Shown: positions 1 to 12,994 of the stretch, piece by piece
Layout of the letters: each line of letters begins with the position of its first letter
Numbering within the stretch: the stretch's first letter is position 1
Assembly: GCA_021234155.1 (NCBI GenBank)
Contig: JAJEKV010000032.1
Coordinates: 11,848,099-11,912,098, forward strand
Source of the DNA: Isoetes taiwanensis
Taxonomy: Eukaryota > Streptophyta > Lycopodiopsida > Isoetales > Isoetaceae
Reading direction: 5' to 3'
Length of the DNA stretch: 64,000 nucleotides
Program-made: the position numbers and the translations under genes
Notes under the pieces: model-generated
Seen by the model: only the letters and a program-made list of their open reading frames with translations
Told to the model about the DNA's origin: nothing
Database searches by the model: none

Positions 1-536
1 AATTTGACAATGGAAGTGATATCAAAGTTTCACATTCCTCTATAAGCTGCTCTATTGTGAACTTTGGATGAGAGTAACAATAATGTGGCCACACTAGAGT
101 GTATGTCAATGTCTTCAGAAATAGTGACTAACAATTACTCACTGTTCCATATGGAAACGAAGCAACATGCTTTCCATCAGCCTGAATGAGATGGCCTTCC
201 CATCCTGCCCTGATAAACAATAGCTCTTCCACAAATGGATAGCTCCACTCGGCACTTGATTTTGCAGAATGTCCAATGAATTGTTCCACCACTGATTTAG
301 ATCCTCTAATGTGTCATCATCATTTTGTATCCAAGTTTGGCATTTTGCTAGTCCATCATCTGAAACACACAAGGGAAAAAAATATAACTACACCGTAGAA
401 GCAATATCCAACAATATGCAGTCTATGCATTTCGGTGAATAAACAAAACTCCACATTTTTAAAAGCCAAAAATTAAAATACCTGTCCCGCACGTAAATAG
501 TCTAAATCAGACCACACATATAATAACCCCTTACCT

Positions 537-1320
537 TGATCTCCTCACCATACCGAGCTGTTGAAGCTGCAAGACGAGCATCAACAGTTTTTTTATATCA
601 CGTTGAAGCCTCCTTTGAAAGTCTAACATTGTTGAGCCACCTTGTTGAGCCACTTGAGAGGATAATATTCTGCAAGTGACCAAAAAACCATATAACTTCT
701 CACTAGATAAGATTAGCTTCAAGTTTTCACTGCTACTATAATCCCAGATATGGGGCTTATAAAAAATGAATCAACCTTGTATAAAGCATGTCTTGTGTCT
801 GTTGGTGATGCTTGTATGCATTTATATACAACGTCCGTTGACTGCCAACAATTGTTGATTCTGTTCAAAGTTTCACAGCTATGTTACAACAGAAAGCAGC
901 CATTGGAGCATTATGAAACGGCTTGCCTTTCATTCAAACATAAGAAAGGTCCACATTCAAACCTCTGGTGCAAGAAAACGCTCATATCCGATCTCACAAG
1001 CATATGCCTGCCCTGTTTTGGAATTTCTGCCCGGCCACTGCTTTATATACTTTGCAGGCTCCTTATCATGCTTGTTAAACTCCTGCATTTGTGCACACAA
1101 ATTGAAATTTACTGCAGGGCCCAAAAGGGAAAATGTTGCTCAAAAATTAACACATTCATCCTGATTAATTTGAATGGACCTTGGGTAGGACTGTAAATAG
1201 CCAAATAAGGACAAAGAAATAGCCTACCTTGACAATGTTAGCACAAGTGTAACCATACGTTTCCTTGACTTTCCATGCCACTTCAAATGAATCCTCAGGT
1301 GGTACGGGCTCACCTCGTTC
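537..1320 (-). pseudogene. ARP3: ARP3 (actin-related protein 3) gene fragment, three exons, frame broken
   Basis: Three minus-strand exons read as consecutive pieces of ARP3, the ATPase core subunit of the actin-nucleating Arp2/3 complex. Exon 1228-1320 (31 codons, [14 protein letters not shown]...ANIVK) has acceptor TTTAG and donor GTAGGC. Exon 963-1082 (40 codons, [16 protein letters not shown]...ERFLAPE) has acceptor AATGCAG and a weak donor GTTTGA. Exon 537-671 carries GGSTM, RRLQRDIKK and VDAR, with acceptor CTTGCAG and donor GTAAGG. The last exon is damaged: a 13-bp duplication of GGCTCAACAAGGT shifts frame near 637-660, and an A-run near 590-600 shifts it again. The exon encoding the segment between APE and GGSTM is not visible, and neither are the N-terminal ATP-binding exons. 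Downstream, after a good acceptor at about 361, comes an open exon-like stretch (about 141-360) that does not read as ARP3, so the locus may be chimeric. Introns are kept, so this is a duplicated genomic fragment, not a retrocopy. Confidence 0.85.
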
Positions 1321-2182
1321 CTAAACATGTCTGCCAAAGATCAACATGCATAGATTTGATGCTGCTCCCTATTACATAGCCATCTGCAACTGGTACGACA
1401 TGTGTTACTCCATCTCCTTTCCAGCATCTACAACCACCCGAGTCATTTCACACTGCCAGAGATGGCCTACATACAATCAGAAATAAAGATTGCATCAAGG
1501 TCCTTCGCCATCCTTATTTGCAGCTTCCTACAAAGGAGAAAAAGTATTAACTACCTTAAGAGAAAATGCAGCCTATTAACTTAACACCTCTATTTGTCCA
1601 TAAAAGAAGCATGCGAAAATGCAATCTAGCATAACCGAAGCAAGCATTCTACTTTTCATTTTCCAGCTTTTGGAATTAACTGAGACAGAGAGCATGTTAC
1701 AGGTTGCAGAATCAAATAGGAAGGGTATACATTAACTCGAGCAGTCTAATGAATGCATAAAAAGGCTGTAACTTAGAAATGAGCTATTCTAGAAGATGGT
1801 GAACTTGCACATGCCAACATCATTCTGCATCAAGAATCACATGACCTTTCCTGGATTATGGAGTCAAGGGGTAATTTTAATTTGCTGTCCCATAGACATG
1901 CCGACCATAATTGTAGATGTGAAGATCATCTTAATGCCTTGTCCGTGGCTGTTTGTGCTGCAGCTCTCTTACATCACAGGGAATAGGTAATTTTATATCC
2001 AAGTCATAAGAAAATCTTAAAAATAATCAAACACAGATCTACTGCAGCACATGAGAAAAAAATGCATTGGGTTTACTAAGTAAATTCTACACACATGCCA
2101 TAAACACAGAAGATCATATTGCATTTGAATAAGCATGATAGATTGGAAACAAATGGGCTAAACAATCGAGTTACCCGGCATA
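1321..2182. other. no recognisable gene
   Basis: Only short, compositionally ordinary ORFs are present. I see no ARP3 N-terminal exons upstream of 1320 and no TE protein. It may be intron or flank of the ARP3 fragment. Confidence 0.4.
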
Positions 2183-2517
2183 TTATAGCTTAGACTATAG
2201 GCCTACCTGTCACATCTGAAACGACTTCTTAATATGCATCATGTTGTAGGTCAAGACATCAGCAACGACATGCAGAGTTTGTAAACAACACGACACTGAG
2301 AATGAGAAGATCAGAGGCATCGAAACCTCAGCATTGTTGCACAGTGTCAACCTCAGCTCTGCCCTTTTCCATTATAGTTTAGACTATACCTATCACATCG
2401 AAACGACTTTCTAATATGGATCATGTTGCAGGTCAAGACATCAGCAACGACATGCACAGTTTGTAAACCACACAGACACCTTTGAGAATGAGAAGATCAG
2501 AGGCATCGAAACCTCAG
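2183..2517. repeat. tandem duplication, about 190-bp period
   Basis: Two diverged copies (about 2183-2332 and 2373-2517) share TAGACTATA, CACATC(T)GAAACGACTT, GGTCAAGACATCAGCAACG and GAGAAGATCAGAGGCATCG. They differ by scattered substitutions and small indels, so this is an old local duplication. No coding content is evident. Confidence 0.8.
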
Positions 2518-2518
2518 T

Positions 2519-2776
2519 ACCCTGGCCCAGACCTGTTTTAGATGCCACAAAGGCATCGAAATCCAAAACCCTGGTTTATCTCGGCCAGTTGGAGCCTTCC
2601 ATTATAACTTCATTCCTCCTCCAAGTCGAGAGCAATACAAACCTCCGCCTTCCCATACCCATTCTGCATTTGTAGCTGCCCCTGAGTATTATTATGACGA
2701 AGGTAGGGTTTCAGAGCTCAATGATCCTTGCGTTGTTTCTGGTGGCGATGGCGTGCATGTGCATCTGCTCATCTGA
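2519..2776 (+). CDS. open, proline/tyrosine-rich exon-like stretch, unrecognised
   Basis: A plus-strand frame without an initiator is open from about 2519 to a TGA at 2774-2776. It reads through RPVGAFHYNFIPPPSREQ, KPPPSHTHSAF and APEYYYDEGR and ends ...GGDGVHVHLLI. The regular PPPS-x-Y spacing looks protein-like, not random. I do not recognise the protein and can define neither start nor splice sites. It could be the last exon of a gene fragment or a chance open frame. Confidence 0.2.
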   Translation, partial: TLAQTCFRCHKGIEIQNPGLSRPVGAFHYNFIPPPSREQYKPPPSHTHSAFVAAPEYYYDEGRVSELNDPCVVSGGDGVHVHLLI

Positions 2777-3006
2777 GCGTCGAGAATGCACGAAAAAAAA
2801 AGACCTCTCCGGTTAGCCGGTTTCGAGAGCGGCTGCCCACCAACAGAAGTGACCGAGAGTTTACAGCCAATCATAAGTTTTGAGCAGTCATCAGCATATC
2901 CTAGGGATATTCTAGCATATACCTAGGATATGCCAAAAGCCCACATAAACAAGGGTTTCCCCTCTAGGGGCAACCCAAAAACACGTCATGGACTATCCGA
3001 AGCACA

Positions 3007-4290
3007 AAAAAAACATTGGCCCGCCAGGAATAGCTTTCGGCCCGTAAACCGCCGGAAGGCGAAATTCCTCGATTTTTTGATGTTTGTTTAAAATAAGTAA
3101 TTTTTACCCCTTGGGTTTTTTGATGGCGGCGCTGCCGCCACAAGTTTATTTACAGTCGTATTACAAGATTTAACACTGCTTCTGTACACTGCTATTACAC
3201 AGATTACACTATTTTTTTTACAAAGTTATTTACACAGTGAATAATGAGCTTTCATCATTGATCATCAAAAAAATTACAGATTTCTGTGATCGATGATACT
3301 GATCAGAGAGTAATCACTTCAAAAAAGGTTCACTTCAGAGTTTTTAAGATAAAAAACTTGCTTTGAAATGTAAAGGTTAAAAAACAAAACACTTACACAG
3401 ATACCATTATTTCATCTGCTGCTCCAAATAGGCATTCAATCTGGCAAATTTCTGCTTTATAACTTCATTCCGGCAAACTCCAGAGTTATCAGCTTCCCCA
3501 TCTTGAATAAACGTCTGCCAACCTGGGCAGATTTGGCTAGCAATGTTTACCTGCAATCTCTTTTTCTACGAGATAAAAGTTCAAGAAATACAAAATGCAT
3601 CCATTTGTAGTCGACCACAGCCCAAAAAACCTATAGAAAATTAGTCCTATTAGATACAGGGTTCGAGAAAACATGAAAGATCACACAAAATTTGACATGC
3701 AGACATCGAAAACTCGAAAAAAGTATCTCAGAACCCTTTTATGAACTACCGACCTCCAATGGCTCCAAGAACTGAAGTAAACAACAAGCGCCGGCTTCAC
3801 GAACTCCGGCGAAAACATTTACCACAGAAAACTTGAAAAGTGTCATAAATCATAGAAAAACCCGTTGTAAGAAGAAGTCAGACCTCCAGAACATCTCTAA
3901 ACTTCAGAAATAAGCAAGCATCGCTGTCAGGACTTCAAAAACTCTACACTTACCATAGATCACTAAAACTTGTTCCAAAACTATCAAGAAATCGTTCAAA
4001 ATACATCTCTAACCTCTGGCAACTCAAAAAACAAGAGTTATGGGCAAGCGCCTGTACGACTACTAAGATTGCCATCGCCAAAGCTCCGGCCCTTCGCCAT
4101 AGCCGAGCTCAAAGGGATCGTAAAAAATGACGCCGAAAAGAAAAATATCATTTATTTTTCGGCAGCTTATATGAGGGAGCCTGATTGTCACAATAGCGCT
4201 GCCTACCGGTTTACGGCTGGAAACCGCTCCGACCGGCAAGTTCCCTAGCATGAAGCCAAAAAAACACTGGCCCACCAGAAATGGCTTTCA
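3007..4290. repeat. pair of 33-bp direct repeats flanking about 1.2 kb
   Basis: The sequences at 3007-3040 and 4257-4290 share an A-run followed by CA(T/C)TGGCCC(G/A)CCAG and AAT(A/G)GCTTTC. The interval encodes nothing recognisable. It may be the remnant ends of an unclassified element or a segmental duplication. From 4300 to 5856 I see no gene, only AT-rich sequence. Confidence 0.4.
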
Positions 4291-5856
4291 TGCATGGGGA
4301 GGGGGGGGGAGGTTTGGCGACCAGGCTGCTGCCAGTATCAACGGATTGAAATGTTCAGTATCATTCTTGGAGTCCTAGCTAGAAAGTTCTAGACATTCTT
4401 AATATGACAAAAGAAAATTTTCACCACTAAAATGTTTTAGACATTCTTAATAATGGCAAAGGAAAAAATTTACCATTCAATAGAAAAGCTTAAGAAAAAG
4501 TTGCCCTTCAATAGAATGGCCATGATTATGAAAAAAAAAATTTAAAATTATTGCTTACATTATATATTTTTTCTGTTATTATTCTTCACCAAAACAAACA
4601 ACATTTTATATTCAATTTTTCTGACAATCTCCTCCTCAACAAATGCATTTATTAAAATTGGCTAATTGGCGAGGCAAATAAATGCGGAAAAATAATAGAA
4701 CGGTAAGAATTTCCCTTTCCTTATTTCCTTTTCTTTTCTGCCCAACGTCAAGCTTCTTCATATGCATGCAATTTGATATATTCGGCTAATCAGCTCTAGA
4801 CTCCACTCAACACAGAGGAATTTCGAGGCATGTCGTCTCTTGAACATATTGATTTTCATTTTGTGAATAGACAACTCTATTTTTTTGCAAAAAGATTTTC
4901 GATTTCCAATGGCAAATTGCATATAATGTTTTTTCTTATTTCTTGCAGTGGCAATGGCAATATGTCAATGTGAAACATATTAATATTGCTAAGAATATGA
5001 GTTATTTTGGATCCTTTTTTGTAGTTATATTTATTAAAAGTTATAATATATTATCGATAGTTTCAATGTTTTTTTCTTTCCTTCGTTTGAGTCCATAGGC
5101 ACTGCAATTTATCTTTGAGAATACGTTCTATTCTATTCTATTTTTATAATTTTTATAGTTTAAGCTTTGAATGTCTTTCAAAAACTTGGATATGCAAAAG
5201 TATGGCAGGCCAAAAATTTGCCCTTCAAATTGAATGGCAAGTTGAAAAAGTGCCCTTAAAACTTACTAGGGGTCCCATTCAAATTTAAGGCTTGATCACC
5301 GCCATTAGACCATTAAAAAAAAGGCGCCAATCCCGCTTGAAGAACCATATAATGCCTAGTAGCTTTAAGAAAATAATCTCTGATAGCTTGAAGATAATGC
5401 CACTGTGCATGCTCGAACGCAGGCCCGTTGGAGGCGAGCTGGTGTGCTCACCTTGGAGGATTGGTATTGGGGTGGTCAGCTAGCTTCGTGGGAGTTTCGA
5501 GCTCGCTTTCACCTGAGGGGCAGTGATGGGAACAAGGGTGAAAGTATGCTGGTGGGTAGCAAAGAAACGCGGTTCAGCACCCAGCACCAGCACCCTTCAT
5601 ACTATTTTTTCCACCCTTCACCAATTGAAGTGTAACCTATGCTATGCCCGTCACTTCACATAGGTCGTACCCGTTTCAATCATAACCTGCTTACCGCCCA
5701 CCGTAACTAATGACTGTGACCCGAAGGGTAGCGAATTTTTGAATTTGTAATTTGCAACCGTGCTCCCCACCTTTTGCTACTCCGGCCAAATAGCCCGCGG
5801 AGAAGAAGCTCGAGAATTTCCGCATTCACTCTAGTATTCCAAATCTCAAACGCACT

Positions 5857-8800
5857 ATGGTGAAGAAGGTTGTTAATCCGCCGGCTCAGCCAGTAATTCC
5901 AATGGATGCCATGCGCAGGGTAAGCAAAATGCACTGCCAATTTTGATGGCTTACGATGCCCTGTTAATTTGTTTTTCTTGCTTTCTTTCAGCCCAGAAGG
6001 AACGTGCCCCTAAGACCGGACCTGGCTGATTGCCGAACTAAGGAGGACTTCCATGCTTATGCGGGTCTATCAAACGAGGGTGTACATCCCTCTCAATTTC
6101 GAACGGATGTGATATCTACAGCAGAATATAATGAGGTTTGGGACACCAATGGTGTCATTCCGAACAAGACATCCATCGACAAAGTAAGGCCGGAGCATGA
6201 AGAAGCTCTAATTGAACTGTTGAGCAAGATATACCCAGAAGGGTTGAAGAATAGAGAAGTAAGGAAGACGGTTTCCTTTTATTTGCATTCAACAACCGCC
6301 AGAGGGCCAAGCGGGGATCCAGAAAATTTCAAGGTTAATTGGGCAAAGATGGCGCAAAAAAGCGTGAGCCTATTCGAGCAAGGTCAAGAGTGAACCCAAA
6401 GACCGCCCCACGTGGAGCACCTGTGAGAGCCCAAAGAAATCACAAAGCAGACAACAAAGACACACGAAAGCATAGCGAGAAAGGCCAGCCCTCCCCGAAG
6501 TAATTTGTTGTAAAATTAGAAGGGAAGTTGTCATTCGAGAGTATGCAATGTCCAAAGAAGATTCTCGACTTATGGGAAAAATATTTCCCGTCTGGAAAGC
6601 ATGATCCAAGATATGCAGGAAGCCCTAAAAATGCAGCAGAGTGACCTAGTGTCAAAAAAGGAATAGGCCGCACAATCTCAGGCAAAGGGCACCTTCTTCT
6701 CGGCTGCAGAGGGGAAGTTGAAGACCATAAAGGATAATATTGCACGTCTTCAAGCACTGCCAGATCCTAATGCAGGTGTCTCTGCTGAGATTCATTCTTT
6801 GGAGAGGGAGAAAGATATGGCAGAGTATATGCTGAAGTCCCTACTTGAAATGGGGGGTGGGCCAATAGATCAAACCTGTGTAGAAAAGGTGGCTGCACTA
6901 ACTGCTAAGATTGCCAACAACGAGTCCCTCCTTGCAAAAGCCCAGCAGCACTTACAGAATGTCACCAGGCTGAGGGAGATGACCAAGAGAAATGATCAGC
7001 TGGTCAGCATCACTCCAATACCATTCCGATTGCCAATTGGAAATGAGGAGAGATGCTCACTTTGGGTCTTGCATTCCGGATGATTACACCCTCACCTGCG
7101 ATGAAATGTGGACATCATTAACATGTTAGCTGCACCCGGTTTGCTCATGGAAAAAGGATCTTTGCCTCGAGTGCACAAATCCCTGAGGGGTTAGTGCAGA
7201 AATAGGTAAGCTTTAATACAATGAAAGGTGAAGTGTTGCATGTTGGAACATCTCACAAAACCGAGAAGAAGATAATTGATGTTGATGAGCATGTAGCCAC
7301 AACTCCTGATAGCAGCAGGAAAAGGAAACAGGTCAACACACCAAAAAGTAAAAGGACCCCATGATCACCAAGCACAAGTCCACAAGGGTTCACACTCCAC
7401 AAGCCAAGACATGGGAAAAAGGTACATGCCTATTTTCAGGCTCTCATTTTGAATTGGCAGCATTAGAAGGTGCTGTAGACATTGGACAACAAACTACCAA
7501 AGCCAGCTTTGAAAGACTACGACACAAAGACTCGGCAAAGATCTTTGGAGACACCAAAGCATGCAGAATCCAAGGGAGATTCAAGTAGTACTGATGGTGC
7601 CAACAATTATATTATAGTTTCAAATTCTGCAGCTGCCTCTACAAAGGCCTCCTCTAACACTGTTGTTCTTTGCGGGGAAGGAAAACGATGGCGAAGATGT
7701 CGACAATCGTGTTGCATACCGTCAAGCGGTCGCCAGTTGACACGGTCAAGGGCCAGGAAGGTTGTGGAAGAAGAAAGTGAGGGTGAGTCAGAAAATGACC
7801 TTGATGAGAACGTCCCTATAGAAGTATCATTTGGAAAAAAAAACAAGGCTAATGTAATTTTGCCTTATGTATTTCAGGCATGCAAACCTTGATTTTGCAA
7901 GACAACCCTAAACCATCAGCCAAAAGGTTTTTGTTCAAACAATTAATATATTTGATCCCTGTTTTATTCCACCTTTAATCTGCAAATTTTGGTTTGGATT
8001 ATTCATTCAACTTAGGCTTCTGTAAAAACTTGTCTGCAGAAAAAGAAGGCAGCCAATGGTTATACTTAGTGAATCTGATGAGGAAGACAATACAGATAAA
8101 GAAGTGCCAGCACAAACTCTAATATACAAAAGGTGCCTGTTATCCTGTTACATTTCAGAATGTGTATTCTCTACAAATTTCAGTTGTTAATTGGAGCTCA
8201 TCCTTGCATGCAGGAGAACAAGACAGGTCGTGAATGAAGAAACCGAGGACAAAGGCACTGCAAGGGTTACTGATAGCCAGGAAACACCCATACATTGGGG
8301 GCAGGGAGATACTAATAAGGATGTATCTAACTATGGCTATCAACACTCTCCATCATCTGGTAGCAAAGATAAAGCAGAGTCCAGCAGGTCATAGCAACGC
8401 CCAGCACCTTCCGATAGCACTTTCCAGCAGAGTCCAGCACACATCGCAGCACAGACAAGCACGATGTAGCACACATTGACAGACGTTGCAAACGTCGAGG
8501 GATGGACACCCAGACGGAAGTGCATGGTGCTTGACATAAATGGTGTACTGGCACAGACACAACAGAGGAGAATGAACGGGAAAATCTTGCCTCCACCACA
8601 AACGAAGCATGTTGTAAAAGAAACTGCAAGTAAGTACCTCATTTGCAGACCAGGGTATCATGAGTTTGTGGAGTGGGCACTGCAGAGGTTTGATATTATG
8701 ATTTGGAGTGCTTCTCTACTTCGGAATACAAGAGATATGGTGGATGCATTATTCCCTGATTTGCAGACCAGATTCTTGAAGGTATATGGTCAAGAGCATT

Positions 8801-9240
8801 GCTATGCATGCGATCATCCAACCAGCACAGAAAAGCAACTTTTTTTCAAGGAGTTGAAGGTTGTACTTAGGGATTTTCCTCAATATCATGGTATGATTTT
8901 CTTGGTTGATGACAGCCTACACAAAGGGTTTCTAAACCCTGCACACACAACCGTTCCTGTTATGCCTTTCAAGGGGCAAGAAGAGGACAACTTTTTGCAG
9001 AAGTTTGTGTGTCCAGCTTTGGAATACTTGTCTTCTCATACAGTACAGGAAACGATCTCACAAATTGACATCTCTGATGCATGGTTGGACAAGGAGACAG
9101 TTGCAGTGCTGGATTACTGCCTCAACAACTATCTTGTCTCGGCCTACTATATCCTCAATGCTCCATTAGAAGTACAAAGGCAGCTGCTGGGCACCCTTCC
9201 TGGCGACGAGCATGAATCTGAAGACTTCGATGACTCATGA
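5857..9240 (+). CDS. multi-exon gene ending in an FCP1/NIF-type phosphatase domain (possibly degenerate)
   Basis: Exon 1 (5857-5919, starts MVKKVVNPP) has donor GTAAGC. Exon 2 starts at 5992 after TTTCTTTCAG. A coiled-coil-like stretch lies at 6718-7083 and acidic Ser/Glu-rich stretches near 7740-7820. An exon at 8040-8132 (VILSESDEEDN) joins in phase to one starting at 8214. That frame runs into the phosphatase domain (about 8486-9237) but holds two TAG codons, at 8392 and 8467, in a CAG/AGCA-rich stretch. Domain marks: motif I LDINGV (8530-8547), motif II WSAS about 60 codons later, motif III VDDS (8905-8916) then K and NPAHT. Known: FCP1/SCP phosphatases use DxDGT. Here the second Asp is Asn, as in a plant subfamily with LNG-type motifs, so catalysis may be altered. 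Splicing between 6394 and 8039 is unresolved. It is either a gene with unrecognised splicing or a young pseudogene. Confidence 0.6.
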
Positions 9241-9883
9241 AGTAACCATTGTACACTACTTTTTTGTAATATATATGTATGATTACTTTGTGTTATCTTG
9301 AGTATTGAGTGATGTCTCTAATCTCACAAGTATACAATTTTCTGTAATATATATCAAGCTTACTCTCCTATTTTATTCACCAAAAATGATTTGTCAAGAC
9401 ATTGTTGAACCTTATTGTTCACAAAAAATTGATAGCTCAAAACTGAAAAGGATTTCAAAGGCATACATGTAAAATGATGTCTGCTAGGAAATTAGCAAGG
9501 TGGCAAGACCATATTCTGTTCTGGCATATGTTGGAAAAGCTCAAGAGAATTTTTGAATTGTTCCTGGCGAGCATAAGCTACAACCAAAATGTACCATAGA
9601 AGCTGAGTAATTGGGAACTTGGAAGATTATATCCAGACACAGTATGCTGCTCAGTCTAAATAGTAGTTCAAAAAACTATGGATTTATAACCTGCTAATAG
9701 ATAGAATAGATCTTGCTGCATACTTCAAGATAGTTTATGACATCAAAGCATTTTCTATTTGGATGTGGAAGAAAAGGATATATGCAAGATGTAGTCCCCA
9801 AATGCAAATATTCACATCTTTTTCGAACCTCAAAAAGAATAAAATAAAAGGACTAAACTGCGAACCTGCTTGTAGCAAAGTAC

Positions 9884-11953
9884 CTATGCTCATTAGAATT
9901 AAATTTCCCATTTTCATCAAGTGAAACTTCTATTGTTGCAGCATATAATAGGATCAAACAAATTGAGAGCTCCTGCATGTACAAAAGAGAACCGCGTGTA
10001 GAATACATTAAAAGAGAAACAAAAAAAAGGGAAAACAAAGTAGAAACATCTCTTTACTTTTGAAACACGTCCGTCGCAATCCAAATCCCCGTGCAAAAAA
10101 GCTTACCTTTTAAGGAACAAATCTGCACATTCCCTTGCTCTCTAAGAACTGGAAGGGAGGCTTGAAGGCAGATGATCCTTCTAGATGCAACGTAAAATAG
10201 AGCAAAGAAAAAATAAAGTTAACATATGTAAAACAAAATGAAACAACAATTTTGCACATATGAAATAACAGGACAAAGGAACAACCTGGAGCTTTGATCT
10301 CAAAAAGTTTCGAGAGTCAAGATCTATATGCAAATAAAATGCAACTTTCCATGTCTTTTGCACTTCGTTAAGTAGCATAAGTGCACTGATCATCAGCATC
10401 CTTCAAGGATCTTTTATGGTTCAGTAATTCTTGCTTCGGTTTATGGTTCAGCAATTCTTGCTTCGGTTCAGAGGCTATCTTCTCTTTCTTGTACAAATCA
10501 TTTAGCTCGCCTCTGAAAAACTGAGATACAAATATAATTAAACAAAATGAAAATTGTTTACGCAAACGCAATGATGAAGAAGGTAAATGTTTAAGTCTGC
10601 ATGTACCTGGGTGTACTTCAGAGCACTATACTTTGGCAACAGATCCTAACCTGCAGTACACCCAGAACCTTAGGATTGCACTTCAATTACATGCCTCAGA
10701 GCACTCACGTTTTAGATCGCATACATAGAAATATAAGCCGATACCTGATGGGTCCTCTGCAAATATGAATAAATAAGCAATGTTAAATCATATGTAAACA
10801 GATACAAAAGCATAACAATCTATAATAGATCCATTAAAATGATGCATTTAGTATGTTTGATCCTGGTTGAGTAGATTAAAGTCTTCTTCCATGTCTTCTC
10901 AAGACCCAATCAGTTGAGCATGGCAAATAATAGATTAGAAGCCAACATACCAGATCATGCATTTGCCTGCAAGAGGTAATTGAAGCCTATTTGTGACTTG
11001 GACATGAAAGAACGGCATTTACCTCAGTTCTACCAGCGTGCATGCACTTATACAGAGCTCTAATATGAAACACCAATCCAATGCTGCAGAGAGCAGACAT
11101 AAAAACCAAAGTCAAGCTTGTTTTTAAACACTTATACATACCAGAGACTGTTAGAAGACGGTTAGGAGACTGCCAGCTCTAAAGCTTATAAAGAAATAGA
11201 GAACCTGGAAATGGAGAGCCAGATCAAACATTCTATAAAAGACCACTGCCAAAACCACTGCCGGAAAGGGTAACATACTTCCAGATAGACACGGTGGCTG
11301 CTTTAGAGCAGACATTTCAGACCTAACTCAAACTCATGAGATTTGTTGAAATTTGTCAGGGCTACAAAGCACCTCAACTATGCCATGAAAATGACTTCTG
11401 GATGCTCTAAATCTTAAGCAAAACAAATAAGAAAAAAAAAAACCACAGACTCTGTGGAAGAAGGGAGTTTTATAGAAGAAAATGGAGCCACCATCCCGCT
11501 GCCACTGGCGTTGCAAAACCGGTTAATGGATTCCTCCATTTTCTTGAAGGCCACCAAAGATACGAAATGAGGAACAGACAAATTCGAAATAAAGAACAGA
11601 CAAATTCGAATTAGACACAGGTTCTGAAATTTGCAAACAAAGGTAAAAACAGTGAGCCCATAGCTTTAGTGCTTTGGAAGGCCAGAATAAAACAAACCTT
11701 GGGTTTCATGGTAGAGCTACTCAAGTTGTCAAGGATCGCCAAGCTGGGGTTCTTCAAATGTTCTAATGGCTTCCATTTTATGTAAACATCTGCTTCTTGT
11801 TCACTGCATAATAAAAGATGAAGGAAATGATGGAGGATTATAAGTCAAACTGGATAATAACTGGATAATATGTAAGGAGGGCTAGCCAACCTTTACATCA
11901 ATGAACAACGAAGCATCGCTGTTGTTGGCAATGGAGATCTGCAAGGCGGTGGC
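9884..11953 (-). CDS. unrecognised spliced gene, candidate exons only
   Basis: Several minus-strand open segments have good splice signals: 11891-11953 (ATALQISIANNSDASLF, acceptor CTTTCAG), 11698-11803 (WKPLEHLKNPSLAILDNL, acceptor TATGCAG), 11023-11083 (GLVFHIRALYKCMHAGRTE, donor GTAAAT), 10607-10645 (LLPKYSALKYTQ), 10387-10520 (FFRGELNDLYKKEKI) and 9884-9972 (LILLYAATIEVSLDENGKF). The 10387-10520 exon contains a 27-bp tandem repeat coding PKQELLNHK twice. Phases do not join cleanly between all listed exons, so exons are missing or the gene is decayed. I do not recognise the protein. Flanking 9241-9883 and 11954-12120 show no gene. Confidence 0.4.
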
Positions 11954-12120
11954 CTGAAAGAGAAAAATGGAATAGAAGAAATTTTAGAGCAGTTTGAAAT
12001 GGACGCATACATCGAAAAAAGTCCCGCAGGGGGGAGAGGAACGCCATGCGGCGTTCCTTGGCACGGTCCCCAACTCCATCCCAAAATAAAAAAGAAGATT
12101 AGCGGAGAAAACAAGAGCTA

Positions 12121-12234
12121 AAGGAAAAACATTATACTGTTGCTTTTGAATTTAAAAAACGCACTGAACATAGTATCAAGGAAAAACATTATGCTGTTGC
12201 TTTTGAATTTAAAAAACGCACTGGACATAGTATC
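12121..12234. repeat. 57-bp tandem duplication
   Basis: Units 12121-12177 and 12178-12234 are almost identical (AAGGAAAAACATTAT(A/G)CTG... ACATAGTATC), with two visible substitutions. This is a recent local duplication in non-coding sequence. Confidence 0.9.
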
Positions 12235-12309
12235 AAGGGATAAACTACTCTAGAGCTAAAGGAGCTGGATTTCCTACATAGCATTGTAATTGCTATTGTA
12301 AGGTTATGA

Positions 12310-12994
12310 AAAAATGGAAGCAAAAACGGAGTTGGGGGAAGTGGGGATAACATGTGATATCGGGCTGAAGTAGGACTGCCCTTTATCAGCCAAAATCTTC
12401 GGGTTGTACATTGATGCGCTGGGAGAATTCCTGAATTCAGAGGAGGAATAGATATGCATCAAGCATAGGAGAGGTTAAGATACCAAATATGCTATATGCG
12501 GATGACCTGAGTGTGTTGACTAGAAACAAAAGGGATATGAAAGAAATGCTCTAAATTTTGAGTGAAAGGACAGGCTTAATAGTAAGCAGAAAAAAATAAC
12601 GTTGTTAGTTTTAGAAAAATATAAAGAAAGAGAATGTTATAAATATAAAGGCCAACATGTTGAGATAACAGAGGATTACAGATATCGGGTATAAAACAAT
12701 AGCTCAAATGGCCTAGAAACAGGGGCTCATAGAAAGACAGCAGATGGCTACGAACAATTATTATGCATTCCAAACTGCATACAAGGAACGTTACATAGCA
12801 GGCTGAGGGATAAAGGCACATATGTTAGAAATGGAAATGGCACTAGCAATGCTATACAGTGTCGAAGCATGGGGATGTAGTACAATGGCAACGGGATGGG
12901 CAAAAGCAAAAAGAAATATAAAACATTTTTAAGCGAGGGAGCTAGGCATCAGAGGGTCTATACCAGCGACTATGTTGCTATATAAAATAGGGAC
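12310..12994 (+). mobile_element. LINE (non-LTR retrotransposon) RT fragment, 5' part, split by element A
   Basis: Degenerate plus-strand reverse transcriptase reads CPLSAKIFGLYIDALGEFL (about 12383-12440), then MLYADDLSVLT (about 12490-12525) with the YADD catalytic motif, then GLIVSRKK and, further on, LYSVEAWG. These are the usual non-LTR RT landmarks in order. Frames break several times, so it is dead. The sequence stops at the target site GGGAC (12990-12994), where element A is inserted, and resumes at 28790. Confidence 0.85.
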
